64,000 bases of DNA from SG8-30 sp964406445 (GTDB lineage: Bacteria > Pseudomonadota > Gammaproteobacteria > Steroidobacterales > Steroidobacteraceae): contig CAYORU010000002.1 of the NCBI GenBank assembly GCA_964406445.1, forward strand, positions 186,001 to 250,000, in the 5' to 3' direction. Below are positions 30,139-37,680 of this stretch, one piece after another. Numbering within the stretch: the stretch's first letter is position 1; each line of letters starts with the position of its first letter. A program made the position numbers and the translations under genes. The notes under the pieces are model-generated. The model worked only from the letters and a program-made list of their open reading frames with translations, was not told the origin of the DNA and searched no databases.

Positions 30139-30247
30139 GCGGGCGCTCCGCGCAGGGCGCCGGGCCCACCCTCCTCTCCGGGACCGGAGTCGGGAGGGTG
30201 GGCCCGGCGCCTGATGCGCGTCGCGGCGAGCGAATCGCCGAGGCCCC
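30139..30247 (+). repeat. palindromic repeat family, copy A with hairpin 1
   Basis: About 110 bases nearly identical to the reverse complement of 31020-31129. The centre forms a hairpin with perfect 18-base arms at 30157-30174 and 30193-30210 around an 18-base loop that itself holds the palindrome ctccgg-ga-ccggag. Copy A and copy B differ at the outer stem (gcgcc/ggcgc here, gtggc/gccac there), and both sides changed together, so pairing is kept. The element resembles REP/BIME-type extragenic palindromes, but the family is unknown to me. Confidence 0.85.
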
Positions 30248-30295
30248 AGGGGTCCTCCGCGACTCCGGTCCCGGAGCAGGAGGACCCCTGGGGCC
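30242..30295 (+). repeat. hairpin 2 of the palindromic repeat family
   Basis: Perfect 17-base arms at 30242-30258 and 30279-30295 enclose the loop gcgactccggtcccggagca, the reverse complement of the loop type seen in hairpin 1. The arms (ggccccaggggtcctcc) are unrelated to those of hairpin 1, so the loop is conserved while the stems are not. It directly adjoins copy A and lies 89 bases from the end of the ParE-like toxin gene. Confidence 0.85.
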
Positions 30296-30384
30296 GAAGG
30301 TGGGAGCTCGCCGCACCGAGATCGGCCGGATCCGCTCATCCCGTCGGGTCACGACAGCCGACCGCTGCCTGCCGTCGAGGCCGG

Positions 30385-30678
30385 CTAGACCGGATAGTCG
30401 AGTTCGCGCTGGTGGCGTATGCCGAGCACTCGGACTTCGGCCTGCTGGGGAACGAATCGGTAGAGCGCGACATACCCGGTGCGACCGAAAGAGATCACCA
30501 GTTCGCGCAGGTCAGGGGTGAGATTTCGGCCGACGAGGGGATGGGCGGCGAGCACCTCGACCCCCGAACGGATGGCTGCGGCAGCATCGAGCGCCGCTGC
30601 CGGGTCCTCGTCGACCAGGAAACGGAACAGCCGCTCGAGGTCGTCGAGCGCCTGTCGGGAATAGACTACCTGCGGCAA
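30385..30678 (-). CDS. ParE/RelE-superfamily toxin
   Basis: A 97-residue toxin of the ParE/RelE superfamily. Typical features are YSRQALDDLERLFRFLVDED at the N-terminus, IRSGVEVLAAHPLVGRNLTP in the middle and FGRTGYVALYRFVPQQAEVR in the core strands, ending with a His in IRHQRELDYPV. Such toxins block DNA gyrase (ParE) or cut mRNA on ribosomes (RelE); the target cannot be read. TTG 30678 gives the family-like N-terminus LPQVVYSRQ and a 13-base overlap with the antitoxin; TTG 30726 is an alternative with a 61-base overlap. Confidence 0.85.
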   Translation of the reverse strand: MPQVVYSRQALDDLERLFRFLVDEDPAAALDAAAAIRSGVEVLAAHPLVGRNLTPDLRELVISFGRTGYVALYRFVPQQAEVRVLGIRHQRELDYPV

Positions 30679-30953
30679 GGCCTCGGGCGGCCCGGCTTGC
30701 GGCCCCTTGCGAGCTGGTCGAGCCAACGGTGCACGTCCGTGGCGGCATACGCCTCGCCGCTGGCCTCGATCTGCGCGTCTGCCTGCTGAGCCTCAACGAT
30801 GAAGCGCTGCATGCGCTCTTCGTACGCCGTGTGCCGCTCCACGGCCTCCACGATGACGCTGTGGGGCGAGCGCCCCGTCCTGCGGGCTACTGCGGCGACG
30901 CGTGCCTTGAGATCCGGCGGTAGCTTTACCGACGTAGTCGTCATGGTCGGCAT
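30666..30953 (-). CDS. ribbon-helix-helix antitoxin (ParD/CopG-like)
   Basis: A 95-residue protein with an N-terminal ribbon-helix-helix DNA-binding domain (TTTSVKLPPDLKARVAAVAR, then TGRSPHSVIVEAVERHT) and a C-terminal acidic helix that should bind the toxin. It precedes and overlaps the ParE-like toxin gene on the same strand, the usual antitoxin-first order with autorepression of the pair. The start is either ATG 30953 or ATG 30944, nine bases downstream, which gives MTTTSVKLPP; the longer form is listed. Confidence 0.87.
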   Translation of the reverse strand: MPTMTTTSVKLPPDLKARVAAVARRTGRSPHSVIVEAVERHTAYEERMQRFIVEAQQADAQIEASGEAYAATDVHRWLDQLARGRKPGRPRPCRR

Positions 30954-31019
30954 CTCGGAGAGCGTGGTGGCACCAGAGTAACACCTGTCGCTGCGCCGTG
31001 GCAAACGTCCCGAGGGCAT

Positions 31020-31129
31020 GGGGCCTCGGCAATTCGCTCGCCGCGACGCGCATCAGGTGGCGGGGCCCACCCTCCCGACTCCGGTCCCGGAGAGGAGGGT
31101 GGGCCCGCCACCCTGCGCGGAGCGCCCGC
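31020..31129 (-). repeat. palindromic repeat family, copy B with hairpin 3
   Basis: An inverted copy of the 30139-30247 element. The arms are at 31057-31075 and 31094-31111, with one extra g in the left arm, and the loop holds the same ctccgg/ccggag inner palindrome. Together with copy A it flanks the toxin-antitoxin pair on both sides in inverted orientation. The adjacent 30954-31019 stretch holds the likely promoter region of the antitoxin gene; nothing else was recognised there. Confidence 0.85.
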
Positions 31130-31140
31130 GAGATCTTTCC

Positions 31141-31992
31141 TCAGCCCAGCCGGCCCTGCTGGTAGTCCTGGATCGCGCGCTCGATCTCGGCGCGCGTGTT
31201 CATGACGAACGGGCCGTATTGCACGACCGGCTCGCCGATCGGCCTGGCCGCGAGGACCAGCAGGCGCGCGCCGTCCGGTCCCGCGGCGACCTCGACATCC
31301 TCGCCGTCGGACAGGAGGCCTGCCGCCCTATGCGGCAGCGTGCGATCGCCGGGGCCGAGTTTCGCCGCCCCCTCATAGAGGTAGACGAACGCGGCGTGGC
31401 CCGCGGGTAGCGGCACCACGAAGCGCGTGTCCGGGGCGAGGTGCACATCGAAGAAGACTGGTTCGGTCGGCGCGGCCGGGGCCGGGCCCGCGACCGTGCG
31501 GCCGTCGGCCTCGAGCGCGCCGGCGATCACCTTCACCCGCACGCCGGCGGCGGGCTCGGCGAGGGGAATGTCCCCGGCGGGAATGTCCCGGTACTCGGCC
31601 GGGCGCAGCTTGTGGCTGGCCGGCAGGTTGAGCCAGAGCTGGAAGCCCCGCATGCGGCCCTCGGCCTGCTGCGGCATCTCGGAGTGGATGATGCCGCCGG
31701 CGGCCGTCATCCACTGCACGTCGCCGGGGCCGAGGTCGCCGCGGTTGCCGCGGCTGTCCTCGTGGCGCATCCGCCCGTCGAGCATGTAGGTGACGGTCTC
31801 GAAGCCGCGGTGCGGGTGGGGCGGGAAGCCGGCGAGGTAGTCGTCCGGGTCGTCGGAGAAGAACTCGTCGAGCATCAGGAACGGGTCGTGGCGCACGTGC
31901 TCGGCCCGGCCGAGGCTGCGCCGCAGCTTCACGCCGGCGCCGTCCGAGGCCGCGGCCGACTCGACCACACGCGCGAGGCTGCGGCTGGCCAT
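31141..31992 (-). CDS. pirin family protein
   Basis: A 283-residue bicupin of the pirin family. The N-terminal cupin shows FPPHPHRGFETVTYMLDGRM with metal-binding His residues and GGIIHSEMPQ with a further His. The C-terminal pirin domain follows (FVYLYEGAAKLGPGD). Relatives include quercetinases and redox-responsive regulators, so the role here is open. It is 3 bases from the NnrU gene on the same strand, suggesting cotranscription. Confidence 0.92.
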   Translation of the reverse strand: MASRSLARVVESAAASDGAGVKLRRSLGRAEHVRHDPFLMLDEFFSDDPDDYLAGFPPHPHRGFETVTYMLDGRMRHEDSRGNRGDLGPGDVQWMTAAGGIIHSEMPQQAEGRMRGFQLWLNLPASHKLRPAEYRDIPAGDIPLAEPAAGVRVKVIAGALEADGRTVAGPAPAAPTEPVFFDVHLAPDTRFVVPLPAGHAAFVYLYEGAAKLGPGDRTLPHRAAGLLSDGEDVEVAAGPDGARLLVLAARPIGEPVVQYGPFVMNTRAEIERAIQDYQQGRLG

Positions 31993-31995
31993 GGC

Positions 31996-32577
31996 CTACA
32001 TCGCGGCGCCGAAGGGCGCCACCCCGATCCAGCGCGCGTGCAGCCACATCGCGAACGCCACGTAGAGGGCGAGGCCGCCGGCGACGGCGATGACGTCGTT
32101 GAGCTTGCCCGCGGGCAGCGCCGGCGTCGGCCGCGGCGTGCGGTGCTTGAGCGAGATGCGGTCGGCGACCGCCCAGGCGAGGAAGGCGCCGAACAGCAGC
32201 AGGTCGTGCAGCATGCCGTTGGCGAGCAGGTGGGCGACGGCCCAGAGCTTCACGGCCGTGAGCATAGGGTGCTTCGTCGCGGCCTTGATACGCCCGGGCA
32301 GGTAGGCGGCGATGAGCAGCACGAAGATCGGCAGCATCAGCAGCGAGGCGAGGTGGCGGGTCCAGACCGGCGGCGTGTACACGACCACCGGGTCGAGGCG
32401 CGCCTCGGCATAGCCGTTGACGATCAGCACGAAGCCGGCGATCGACACCAGGCTGTAGACGACCTGCCAGCCGACGCGGCCGAGGCGCAGCGCCATGCGG
32501 TCGCGCCAGGTCGGCGCGACGATCGACACCGAGTGGGCGCCGAGGAAGATGACGAGGCCCGCGATCAGCGTTCCCAT
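31996..32577 (-). CDS. NnrU family membrane protein
   Basis: A 193-residue membrane protein with about five or six hydrophobic segments and the NnrU-family hallmarks LGAHSVSIVAPTWRDRMALR at the N-terminus and RIKAATKHPMLTAVKLWAVA in the middle, followed by HLLANGMLHDLLLFGAFLAW. NnrU was named for its place in denitrification clusters, but no denitrification gene is seen here. Function is unknown. ATG 32577 is divergent from the rluF start. Confidence 0.87.
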   Translation of the reverse strand: MGTLIAGLVIFLGAHSVSIVAPTWRDRMALRLGRVGWQVVYSLVSIAGFVLIVNGYAEARLDPVVVYTPPVWTRHLASLLMLPIFVLLIAAYLPGRIKAATKHPMLTAVKLWAVAHLLANGMLHDLLLFGAFLAWAVADRISLKHRTPRPTPALPAGKLNDVIAVAGGLALYVAFAMWLHARWIGVAPFGAAM

Positions 32578-32612
32578 GGAGGTTGCTCCCGAAGAGGTGG
32601 CCGCTACTATAC

Positions 32613-33344
32613 GTGGCCGAGGCCCCGGCCGGGGTCCCGGAGCGGCGCTTGAGGCTCAACAAGTACATCAGCGAGACCGGCGTCTGCTCGCGCCGCGAGG
32701 CGGATGCCTGGATCGCGGCCGGACGCGTCACGGTGAACGGCGCGCCGGCCACGCTCGGCACGCAGGTCGGCGAGTCCGACGTCGTGCGCGTGGACGGCCG
32801 CCCGCTCGGCGCGCCGCGCCGCCACGTCTACCTCGCGCTCAACAAGCCGGTCGGCATCACCTGCACCACCGAGCGCCAGGTGCCGGGCAACATCGTCGAC
32901 TTCGTCGGCCACCGCGAGCGGATCTTCCCCATCGGCCGCCTCGACAAGGACTCCGAGGGCCTGATCCTGCTCACCAACAACGGCGACATCGTCAACGAGA
33001 TCCTGCGCACCGAGAACGAGCACGAGAAGGAATATGTGGTCACGATCGACCGGCCGGTGACCGACGAATTCCTCGCCGGCATGGCGGGCGGCGTGGCGAT
33101 CCTCGGCACGGTCACCAAGCCCTGCCGCACCGCGCGCGTGGCCAAGAACGTGTTCCGCATCGTGCTGACCCAGGGCCTCAACCGGCAGATCCGGCGCATG
33201 TGCGAGCAGTTCGGCTGCAAGGTGCGCCGCCTGCAGCGGGTGCGGGTCATCAACATCACGCTGGACGGCCTCGCGCCGGGGCGCTGGCGCGAGCTGACCC
33301 AGGCCGAGCTGGCGGGACTGCTGCCCGGCCGCAAGGACTGGTGA
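32613..33344 (+). CDS. rluF: 23S rRNA pseudouridine synthase RluF
   Basis: A 243-residue RsuA/RluF-type pseudouridine synthase that modifies 23S rRNA. It has an N-terminal S4 RNA-binding domain (LRLNKYISETGVCSRREADA) and the catalytic Asp in FPIGRLDKDSEGLILLTNNG. The C-terminal GLNRQIRRMCEQFGCKVRRL is typical of this branch. GTG 32613 is preferred because it leaves the usual short N-terminus; TTG 32583 would add ten residues and almost abut the divergent NnrU gene. The Ψ2604 target is inferred from family. Confidence 0.87.
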   Translation: MAEAPAGVPERRLRLNKYISETGVCSRREADAWIAAGRVTVNGAPATLGTQVGESDVVRVDGRPLGAPRRHVYLALNKPVGITCTTERQVPGNIVDFVGHRERIFPIGRLDKDSEGLILLTNNGDIVNEILRTENEHEKEYVVTIDRPVTDEFLAGMAGGVAILGTVTKPCRTARVAKNVFRIVLTQGLNRQIRRMCEQFGCKVRRLQRVRVINITLDGLAPGRWRELTQAELAGLLPGRKDW

Positions 33345-33353
33345 GCCGCCGCC

Positions 33354-33776
33354 TCAGGGGGGCGGGGAAGCCTCGCCCGCGTGCAGGTTCCGGAGCAGGT
33401 CCCGCCAGGTGACGATGCCGACCAGCTGGCCCGCTTCGTTAACCACCGGCAGGCAGGAAATCGGGCTGGACAGCAACAGCTGCACGGCGTCCGGCAGCTC
33501 CATCGAGGGCGAGATCGCCACCGGATGGCGAGTCATGATCTGGTGCGCGCGGCGCTCGAGCGTCGCCGTGTCCTGGGTTCGCTCCGACAGCCTGCCGAGG
33601 AAAGGGCTGACGTTGCGCAGCAGGTCCCGGTCGGAGATGACGCCCACCAGCCTGCCGTTCTCGGCGACCGGCAAATGGTGGAAGCCGTGCAGGTCGAAGA
33701 TCTCCTTGACCCGGTGCAGGGAGTCGTCCGGCCCGACCGTGGTGAGCTTCCGGCACATGATCTGGCCGATGTTCAT
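33354..33776 (-). CDS. CBS-pair domain protein
   Basis: A 140-residue protein made of two CBS motifs, about residues 5-60 (HHLPVAENGRLVGVISDRDL) and 75-130 (SCLPVVNEAGQLVGIVTWRD). CBS pairs usually bind adenine nucleotides and regulate partner proteins, but no attached effector domain is present, so this is a stand-alone sensor of unknown partner. The start is at ATG 33776. Confidence 0.9.
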   Translation of the reverse strand: MNIGQIMCRKLTTVGPDDSLHRVKEIFDLHGFHHLPVAENGRLVGVISDRDLLRNVSPFLGRLSERTQDTATLERRAHQIMTRHPVAISPSMELPDAVQLLLSSPISCLPVVNEAGQLVGIVTWRDLLRNLHAGEASPPP

Positions 33777-33878
33777 GATCGCTGTCCGTCCCGTTCTCGC
33801 CCGCCGGCTCGCCGAGTCACGATTCGGCCCGCGACCCGCTGCGCCACCGGGAGCGCGCGGGCGCGCAGGGCGCGGGGC

Positions 33879-34967
33879 CTAGACCGCGGACCCGAGGTCG
33901 AGGCGCTCCGCGGCCGGGATGCAGAAGATGTCCACCGGCGAGCTGCGCCCGCGCAGCTGCAGCGCCGGCAGCGCGAGGATCGACAGCAGCGGTCGCTGGC
34001 CGTCGAGCGCGCGCTCGACGCTCGCCGAGAACAGCGCCTCGCCCGCGCGCGCCCGCTGGCTCAGGCGCGAGGCGACGTTCACGGTGTCGCCGATCAGCGT
34101 GTAGCTGTGGTGGCGCGGCGAGCCGACCTGGCCCACCACCACCTCGCCGGCGTTGATGCCGATGCCGAGGCCGGTCTCGACGCCGAGCCGTGCGCGCCAG
34201 CCGGCCGCGAGGCCGGTGAAGCGGGAGAGCATCTCGCGCGCGCAGTCGACCGCGAGGCGCTCGGCGTCGGGGCGCGAGGCCGGCACGCCGAAGCCGGCCA
34301 TCAGCCCGTCGCCGGCCAGGTGGAAGACCTCGCCCTCGTGCTGCAGGGTGATGTCGGTCAGGAGCGCGAAGTACTCGTTCAACAGGTCCGCGACGCAGTC
34401 CGGCGCGAGCCGCTCGGAGACCGTCGTGAAGCCGCGCATGTCGGCGAACATGACGGCGCCATGGACGCGCTGGTAGCCGGCGGGCTCGGCCTGCCGCGCG
34501 CGCGAGGAGCAGCGGCAGCGGCCCGCCTCGTGCAGCTCGACGAGGTGGCCGGCGGGGTCGCGCAGGAACAGCTGGTCCGGCTGCGGGCCGCGGCCGCGCT
34601 GGGCGCGGAAGTCGACGCCGAGCCGCGTGAGCTCCGCGGCCGCCGCGGCGAGGTCGGCGACGGCCAGGGCCACGTGCGGCTCCGAGGGGTCGATGCCGCC
34701 GCCAAGGTCCTTGACGCGGCCCTCGACCCCCATGAGGTGCAATTGGGCCTGCTCGCCCGCATCCAGCCAGGCGCCGGGGATGCCGGGCAGGTCGGGGCGG
34801 CCGGGATCTGAAGGCAGCCCGAGCACTTCGCCGTAGAAGCGTGCCACGGCCTCTGCGGCGGCCGGAGGCACGCGCAGCCCGCAGTGATGCAGTCCGGTGA
34901 CCTTGATGGCCAAGATGCGGCTCTCGGGGCCCTCCCGCGCCGTGGCGGCGCCTTCCGGAGTGTACAC
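33879..34967 (-). CDS. VOC (glyoxalase-like) domain fused to class III adenylate/guanylate cyclase
   Basis: A 362-residue fusion. Residues about 18-140 form a VOC/glyoxalase-like domain (VTGLHHCGLRVPPAAAEAVA, FLRDPAGHLVELHE). Residues about 160-360 form a class III cyclase domain: VMFADMRGFTTVSERL with the metal-binding Asp, LAGDGLMAGFGVP, and GIGINAGEVVVGQVG followed by SYTLIGDTVNVASRL with the Asn/Arg-type transition-state residues. It may make cAMP or cGMP under control of a ligand bound by the VOC domain. GTG 34967 has GGAGAGG seven bases before it; TTG 34913 is an alternative giving a start at the VOC domain. The fusion is one unbroken frame. Confidence 0.85.
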   Translation of the reverse strand: MYTPEGAATAREGPESRILAIKVTGLHHCGLRVPPAAAEAVARFYGEVLGLPSDPGRPDLPGIPGAWLDAGEQAQLHLMGVEGRVKDLGGGIDPSEPHVALAVADLAAAAAELTRLGVDFRAQRGRGPQPDQLFLRDPAGHLVELHEAGRCRCSSRARQAEPAGYQRVHGAVMFADMRGFTTVSERLAPDCVADLLNEYFALLTDITLQHEGEVFHLAGDGLMAGFGVPASRPDAERLAVDCAREMLSRFTGLAAGWRARLGVETGLGIGINAGEVVVGQVGSPRHHSYTLIGDTVNVASRLSQRARAGEALFSASVERALDGQRPLLSILALPALQLRGRSSPVDIFCIPAAERLDLGSAV

Positions 34968-35084
34968 CGGCGACCTCTCCGTCGACGGCGCCCGGGACCC
35001 GCGGGGACCGGCTAGGTACTCGCCCCGATTCCGGGCCCGCGGGTCCGCGCGACAGTCGCCCCAAAGCTCAGGGGAGGACCGGCC

Positions 35085-35471
35085 ATGACACCCGTGTCGC
35101 CGTCGTCTCGTCTCATCTTCCTCGCGCTGCTGTCGGTCGCGGCCGTCGCCTGTTCCCGGGCGCCCGAGACAATCAGCTTCTCGGCCCAGGTCAAGCCGCT
35201 GCTCGACGTCCACTGCGTCGAGTGCCACGTCCCCGGCCAGGCCGGCTACGAGGCGAGCGGGCTCGCGCTCGACAGCTACGTGGGCGTCATGAAGGGCACG
35301 AAGTTCGGAGCGATCGTCATCCCGGGCGACGCGCTGTCGAGCGTGCTGACCATGCTCGTCGAGGGTCGCGCCGATCCCGCGATCCAGATGCCGCACGGCC
35401 GGGGACCGCTGCCGGCCGCCGACCAGCAGACGATCCGCGCCTGGGTCGAGCAGGGCGCGCGCGACAACTGA
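35085..35471 (+). CDS. lipoprotein cytochrome c, single haem
   Basis: A 128-residue protein with a lipoprotein-type signal peptide (LIFLALLSVAAVACS; Cys at about residue 23) and one haem-binding motif CVECH followed by a probable distal Met in IQMPHGRGPLP. It resembles the small cytochrome c domains of the planctomycete PSCyt1 type. It is probably anchored in the periplasm or outer membrane and carries electrons. ATG 35085 is preceded by GGGGAGGA. It ends exactly next to the convergent peptidase gene. Confidence 0.85.
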   Translation: MTPVSPSSRLIFLALLSVAAVACSRAPETISFSAQVKPLLDVHCVECHVPGQAGYEASGLALDSYVGVMKGTKFGAIVIPGDALSSVLTMLVEGRADPAIQMPHGRGPLPAADQQTIRAWVEQGARDN

Positions 35472-37664
35472 TCAGCGGCCTGTCGCCGTCTTCCGGGCGG
35501 CCTCGGGGGCAGGCGCGGGCAGGCCACGCTTGCGCATCAGCGCAGCGATGTCCGGGTCGCGGCCGCGGAACTCGCGATAGGCGGCGGCCGGGTCCCGCGA
35601 GTTGCCGGTCGAGAGCACGCTCGCCCTCAGCCGTCCGGCAACCGCAGCGTCGAAGGGGTCGCCGGCCTCGACGAACGCCTCCCAGGCGTCGGCGGAGAGC
35701 GTGTCGGCCCACAGGTAGCTGTAGTAGCCGGCCGAGTAGCCGTCGCCGCCGAAGACGTGCAGGAACTGCGTGGGCCGGTGCCGCAGCACGATCTCGCGCG
35801 GCATGCCGATGTCAGCCAGCAGGTCCTGCTCGAAACGCCGTGGCTCGAGCCCGTCCGGGTCTGCTGCATGGATGCGCAGGTCGTAGATCGCGCCCGACAG
35901 GTACTCCACGGTGGCGAAGCCCTGGTTGAAGCTGAGGCTCTCGCGGATGCGCGTCACGAGCGCCTCGGGCATGGGCCCGCCCGTGCGGTAGTGGCGCGCG
36001 TAGCGGTCGAGGACCTCGCGGGTGGCGAGCCAGTGCTCGAACAGCTGCGAGGGCAGCTCCACGTAGTCGCGCACGACGTTGGTCCCGGACAGCGAGCGGT
36101 AGCGGACGTCCGACAGCAGGCCGTGCAGGGCGTGACCGAACTCGTGGAACAGCGTCGTCGCGTCGTCCCAGCTGAGGAGCGCCGGCTCGCCCGCCGTGGG
36201 CGGCACGAGGTTCAGGTTCTGCGAGACGATCGGCGTCACGACGACGCCCGCCCGCTGCTGCGAGCGGTGCTGGCTCATCCACGCGCCCGAGCGCTTGCCG
36301 GGCCGCGCGAACGGGTCGAAGTAGACGAGGCCGACGTGCCGGCCGGCCGCATCGCGCACCTCGTGGACGGAGACGTCGGGGTGGAACACCGGCACCGCGC
36401 CGGCGGGCAGCGGCACGAAGCTCAAGCCGAACAGCCGGCCGGCCACGTGGAACATGGCCTCCTTGAGCTTGACGAGCTGCAGGTAGGGCCGCACCAGCGA
36501 TTGGTCGAGCTCGAAGCGCCGGGTCCGCACCTTCTCGGCGTAGTAGCGGTAGTCCCAGGGCTCGAGGGTGATCCCGGCGCCTTCCGCATCCGCGAGCGCC
36601 TGCATGTCGGCGACTTCCTCGCGCACGCGAGCCACCGCCGGCGTCCACACCGCCTCCATCAGCGCCATCGCTCGCTCGGGCGTCCCAGCCATCGAGTCCT
36701 CGAGGCGCCAGTGCGCGTGGCTCGGGTAGCCGAGCAGCGCGGCGCGCCGCGCGCGCAGCGCGAGGATCTCGGCGATGATCGCGTTGTTGTCGGCCGCGTC
36801 GCCGTTGTCGCCGCGGCTGACGAAGGCTCGCCAGACCTTCTCGCGCAGGTCGCGGCGCGAAGCTTCGGCGAGAAACGGCTCCACGCTGGAGCGGGTGTTC
36901 TCGATCACCCAGCGGCCCTCGTGCCCGAGCCGGCGTGCAGCTTCGGCCGCGGCGGCGACCAGCGCCTCCGGCAGGCCCGCGAGGTCCGCCTCGGACTCGA
37001 GCAGGGTGTAGCGCGCGGTCTCGTCGGCGAGGACGTTCTGGTTGAACCGGGTGAACAGGCCCGCCAGCTGCTGGTTGATCGCGGCCACCTCGCGCTTGCC
37101 TTCGGCATCGAGCGCGGCGCCGGCACGCACGAAGTCGCGGTAGCGTCGCTCCACGAGACGCCGCTGTTCGGCGTCGAGGCCGGCCGTGCCGATCGACCCA
37201 TGCACCGCCTCGATCCGCCGGAACAGCGCCTCGTCCTGCACGATCCGGTCGGACAGCGCCGCGAGCTTCGGTGCGGTCTCGCGCTCCAGAGACTGAAACT
37301 CGGGGGTGCTGAGGTTCGAAGCGTGCACCGCGTACAGCGTCAGGACGCGCCGGTAGGCCGCGCCCGCCTGGTCGAGCGCGACGAGCGTGTTCTCGAAGGT
37401 CGGCGGCGCGGGATCCGCGGCGATCGCTGCAACCTCGGCGAGGTAGTCCGCCATCGCGGCCTCGATGGCGGCGCCGAGCGCCGGCACCGTGACCGCGTCC
37501 CAGGGGGGTACGCCACCGTAGGGGCCGGGCCAGGGCGCGAGCAGCCGGTCGTGGGCGGATCGATCGTTCATGGCGCGCTCCGGTTCGGTTCGGTCGGCGG
37601 CCAGCACGGGCTGGCAGGTGATCGCGGCGGCATACAGCAGCGCCGCCAGGGGGCGGTGCTCCAC
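35472..37664 (-). CDS. M3-family zinc oligopeptidase (peptidyl-dipeptidase Dcp-like)
   Basis: A 730-residue metallopeptidase of family M3. The zinc-binding HEFGH motif stands in TTLFHEFGHALHGLLSD, with a supporting Glu in the downstream region and the conserved RYYAEKVRT-type substrate loop (YRYYAEKVRTRRFELD). The N-terminal 22 residues (ALLYAAAITCQPVLA) look like a signal peptide, unlike the cytosolic Escherichia coli Dcp and PrlC, suggesting a periplasmic form. If the signal is spurious, ATG 37570 would give a cytosolic protein. It probably degrades short peptides. Confidence 0.92.
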   Translation of the reverse strand: MEHRPLAALLYAAAITCQPVLAADRTEPERAMNDRSAHDRLLAPWPGPYGGVPPWDAVTVPALGAAIEAAMADYLAEVAAIAADPAPPTFENTLVALDQAGAAYRRVLTLYAVHASNLSTPEFQSLERETAPKLAALSDRIVQDEALFRRIEAVHGSIGTAGLDAEQRRLVERRYRDFVRAGAALDAEGKREVAAINQQLAGLFTRFNQNVLADETARYTLLESEADLAGLPEALVAAAAEAARRLGHEGRWVIENTRSSVEPFLAEASRRDLREKVWRAFVSRGDNGDAADNNAIIAEILALRARRAALLGYPSHAHWRLEDSMAGTPERAMALMEAVWTPAVARVREEVADMQALADAEGAGITLEPWDYRYYAEKVRTRRFELDQSLVRPYLQLVKLKEAMFHVAGRLFGLSFVPLPAGAVPVFHPDVSVHEVRDAAGRHVGLVYFDPFARPGKRSGAWMSQHRSQQRAGVVVTPIVSQNLNLVPPTAGEPALLSWDDATTLFHEFGHALHGLLSDVRYRSLSGTNVVRDYVELPSQLFEHWLATREVLDRYARHYRTGGPMPEALVTRIRESLSFNQGFATVEYLSGAIYDLRIHAADPDGLEPRRFEQDLLADIGMPREIVLRHRPTQFLHVFGGDGYSAGYYSYLWADTLSADAWEAFVEAGDPFDAAVAGRLRASVLSTGNSRDPAAAYREFRGRDPDIAALMRKRGLPAPAPEAARKTATGR

Positions 37665-37680
37665 TTCGAGGACTCCTGCA

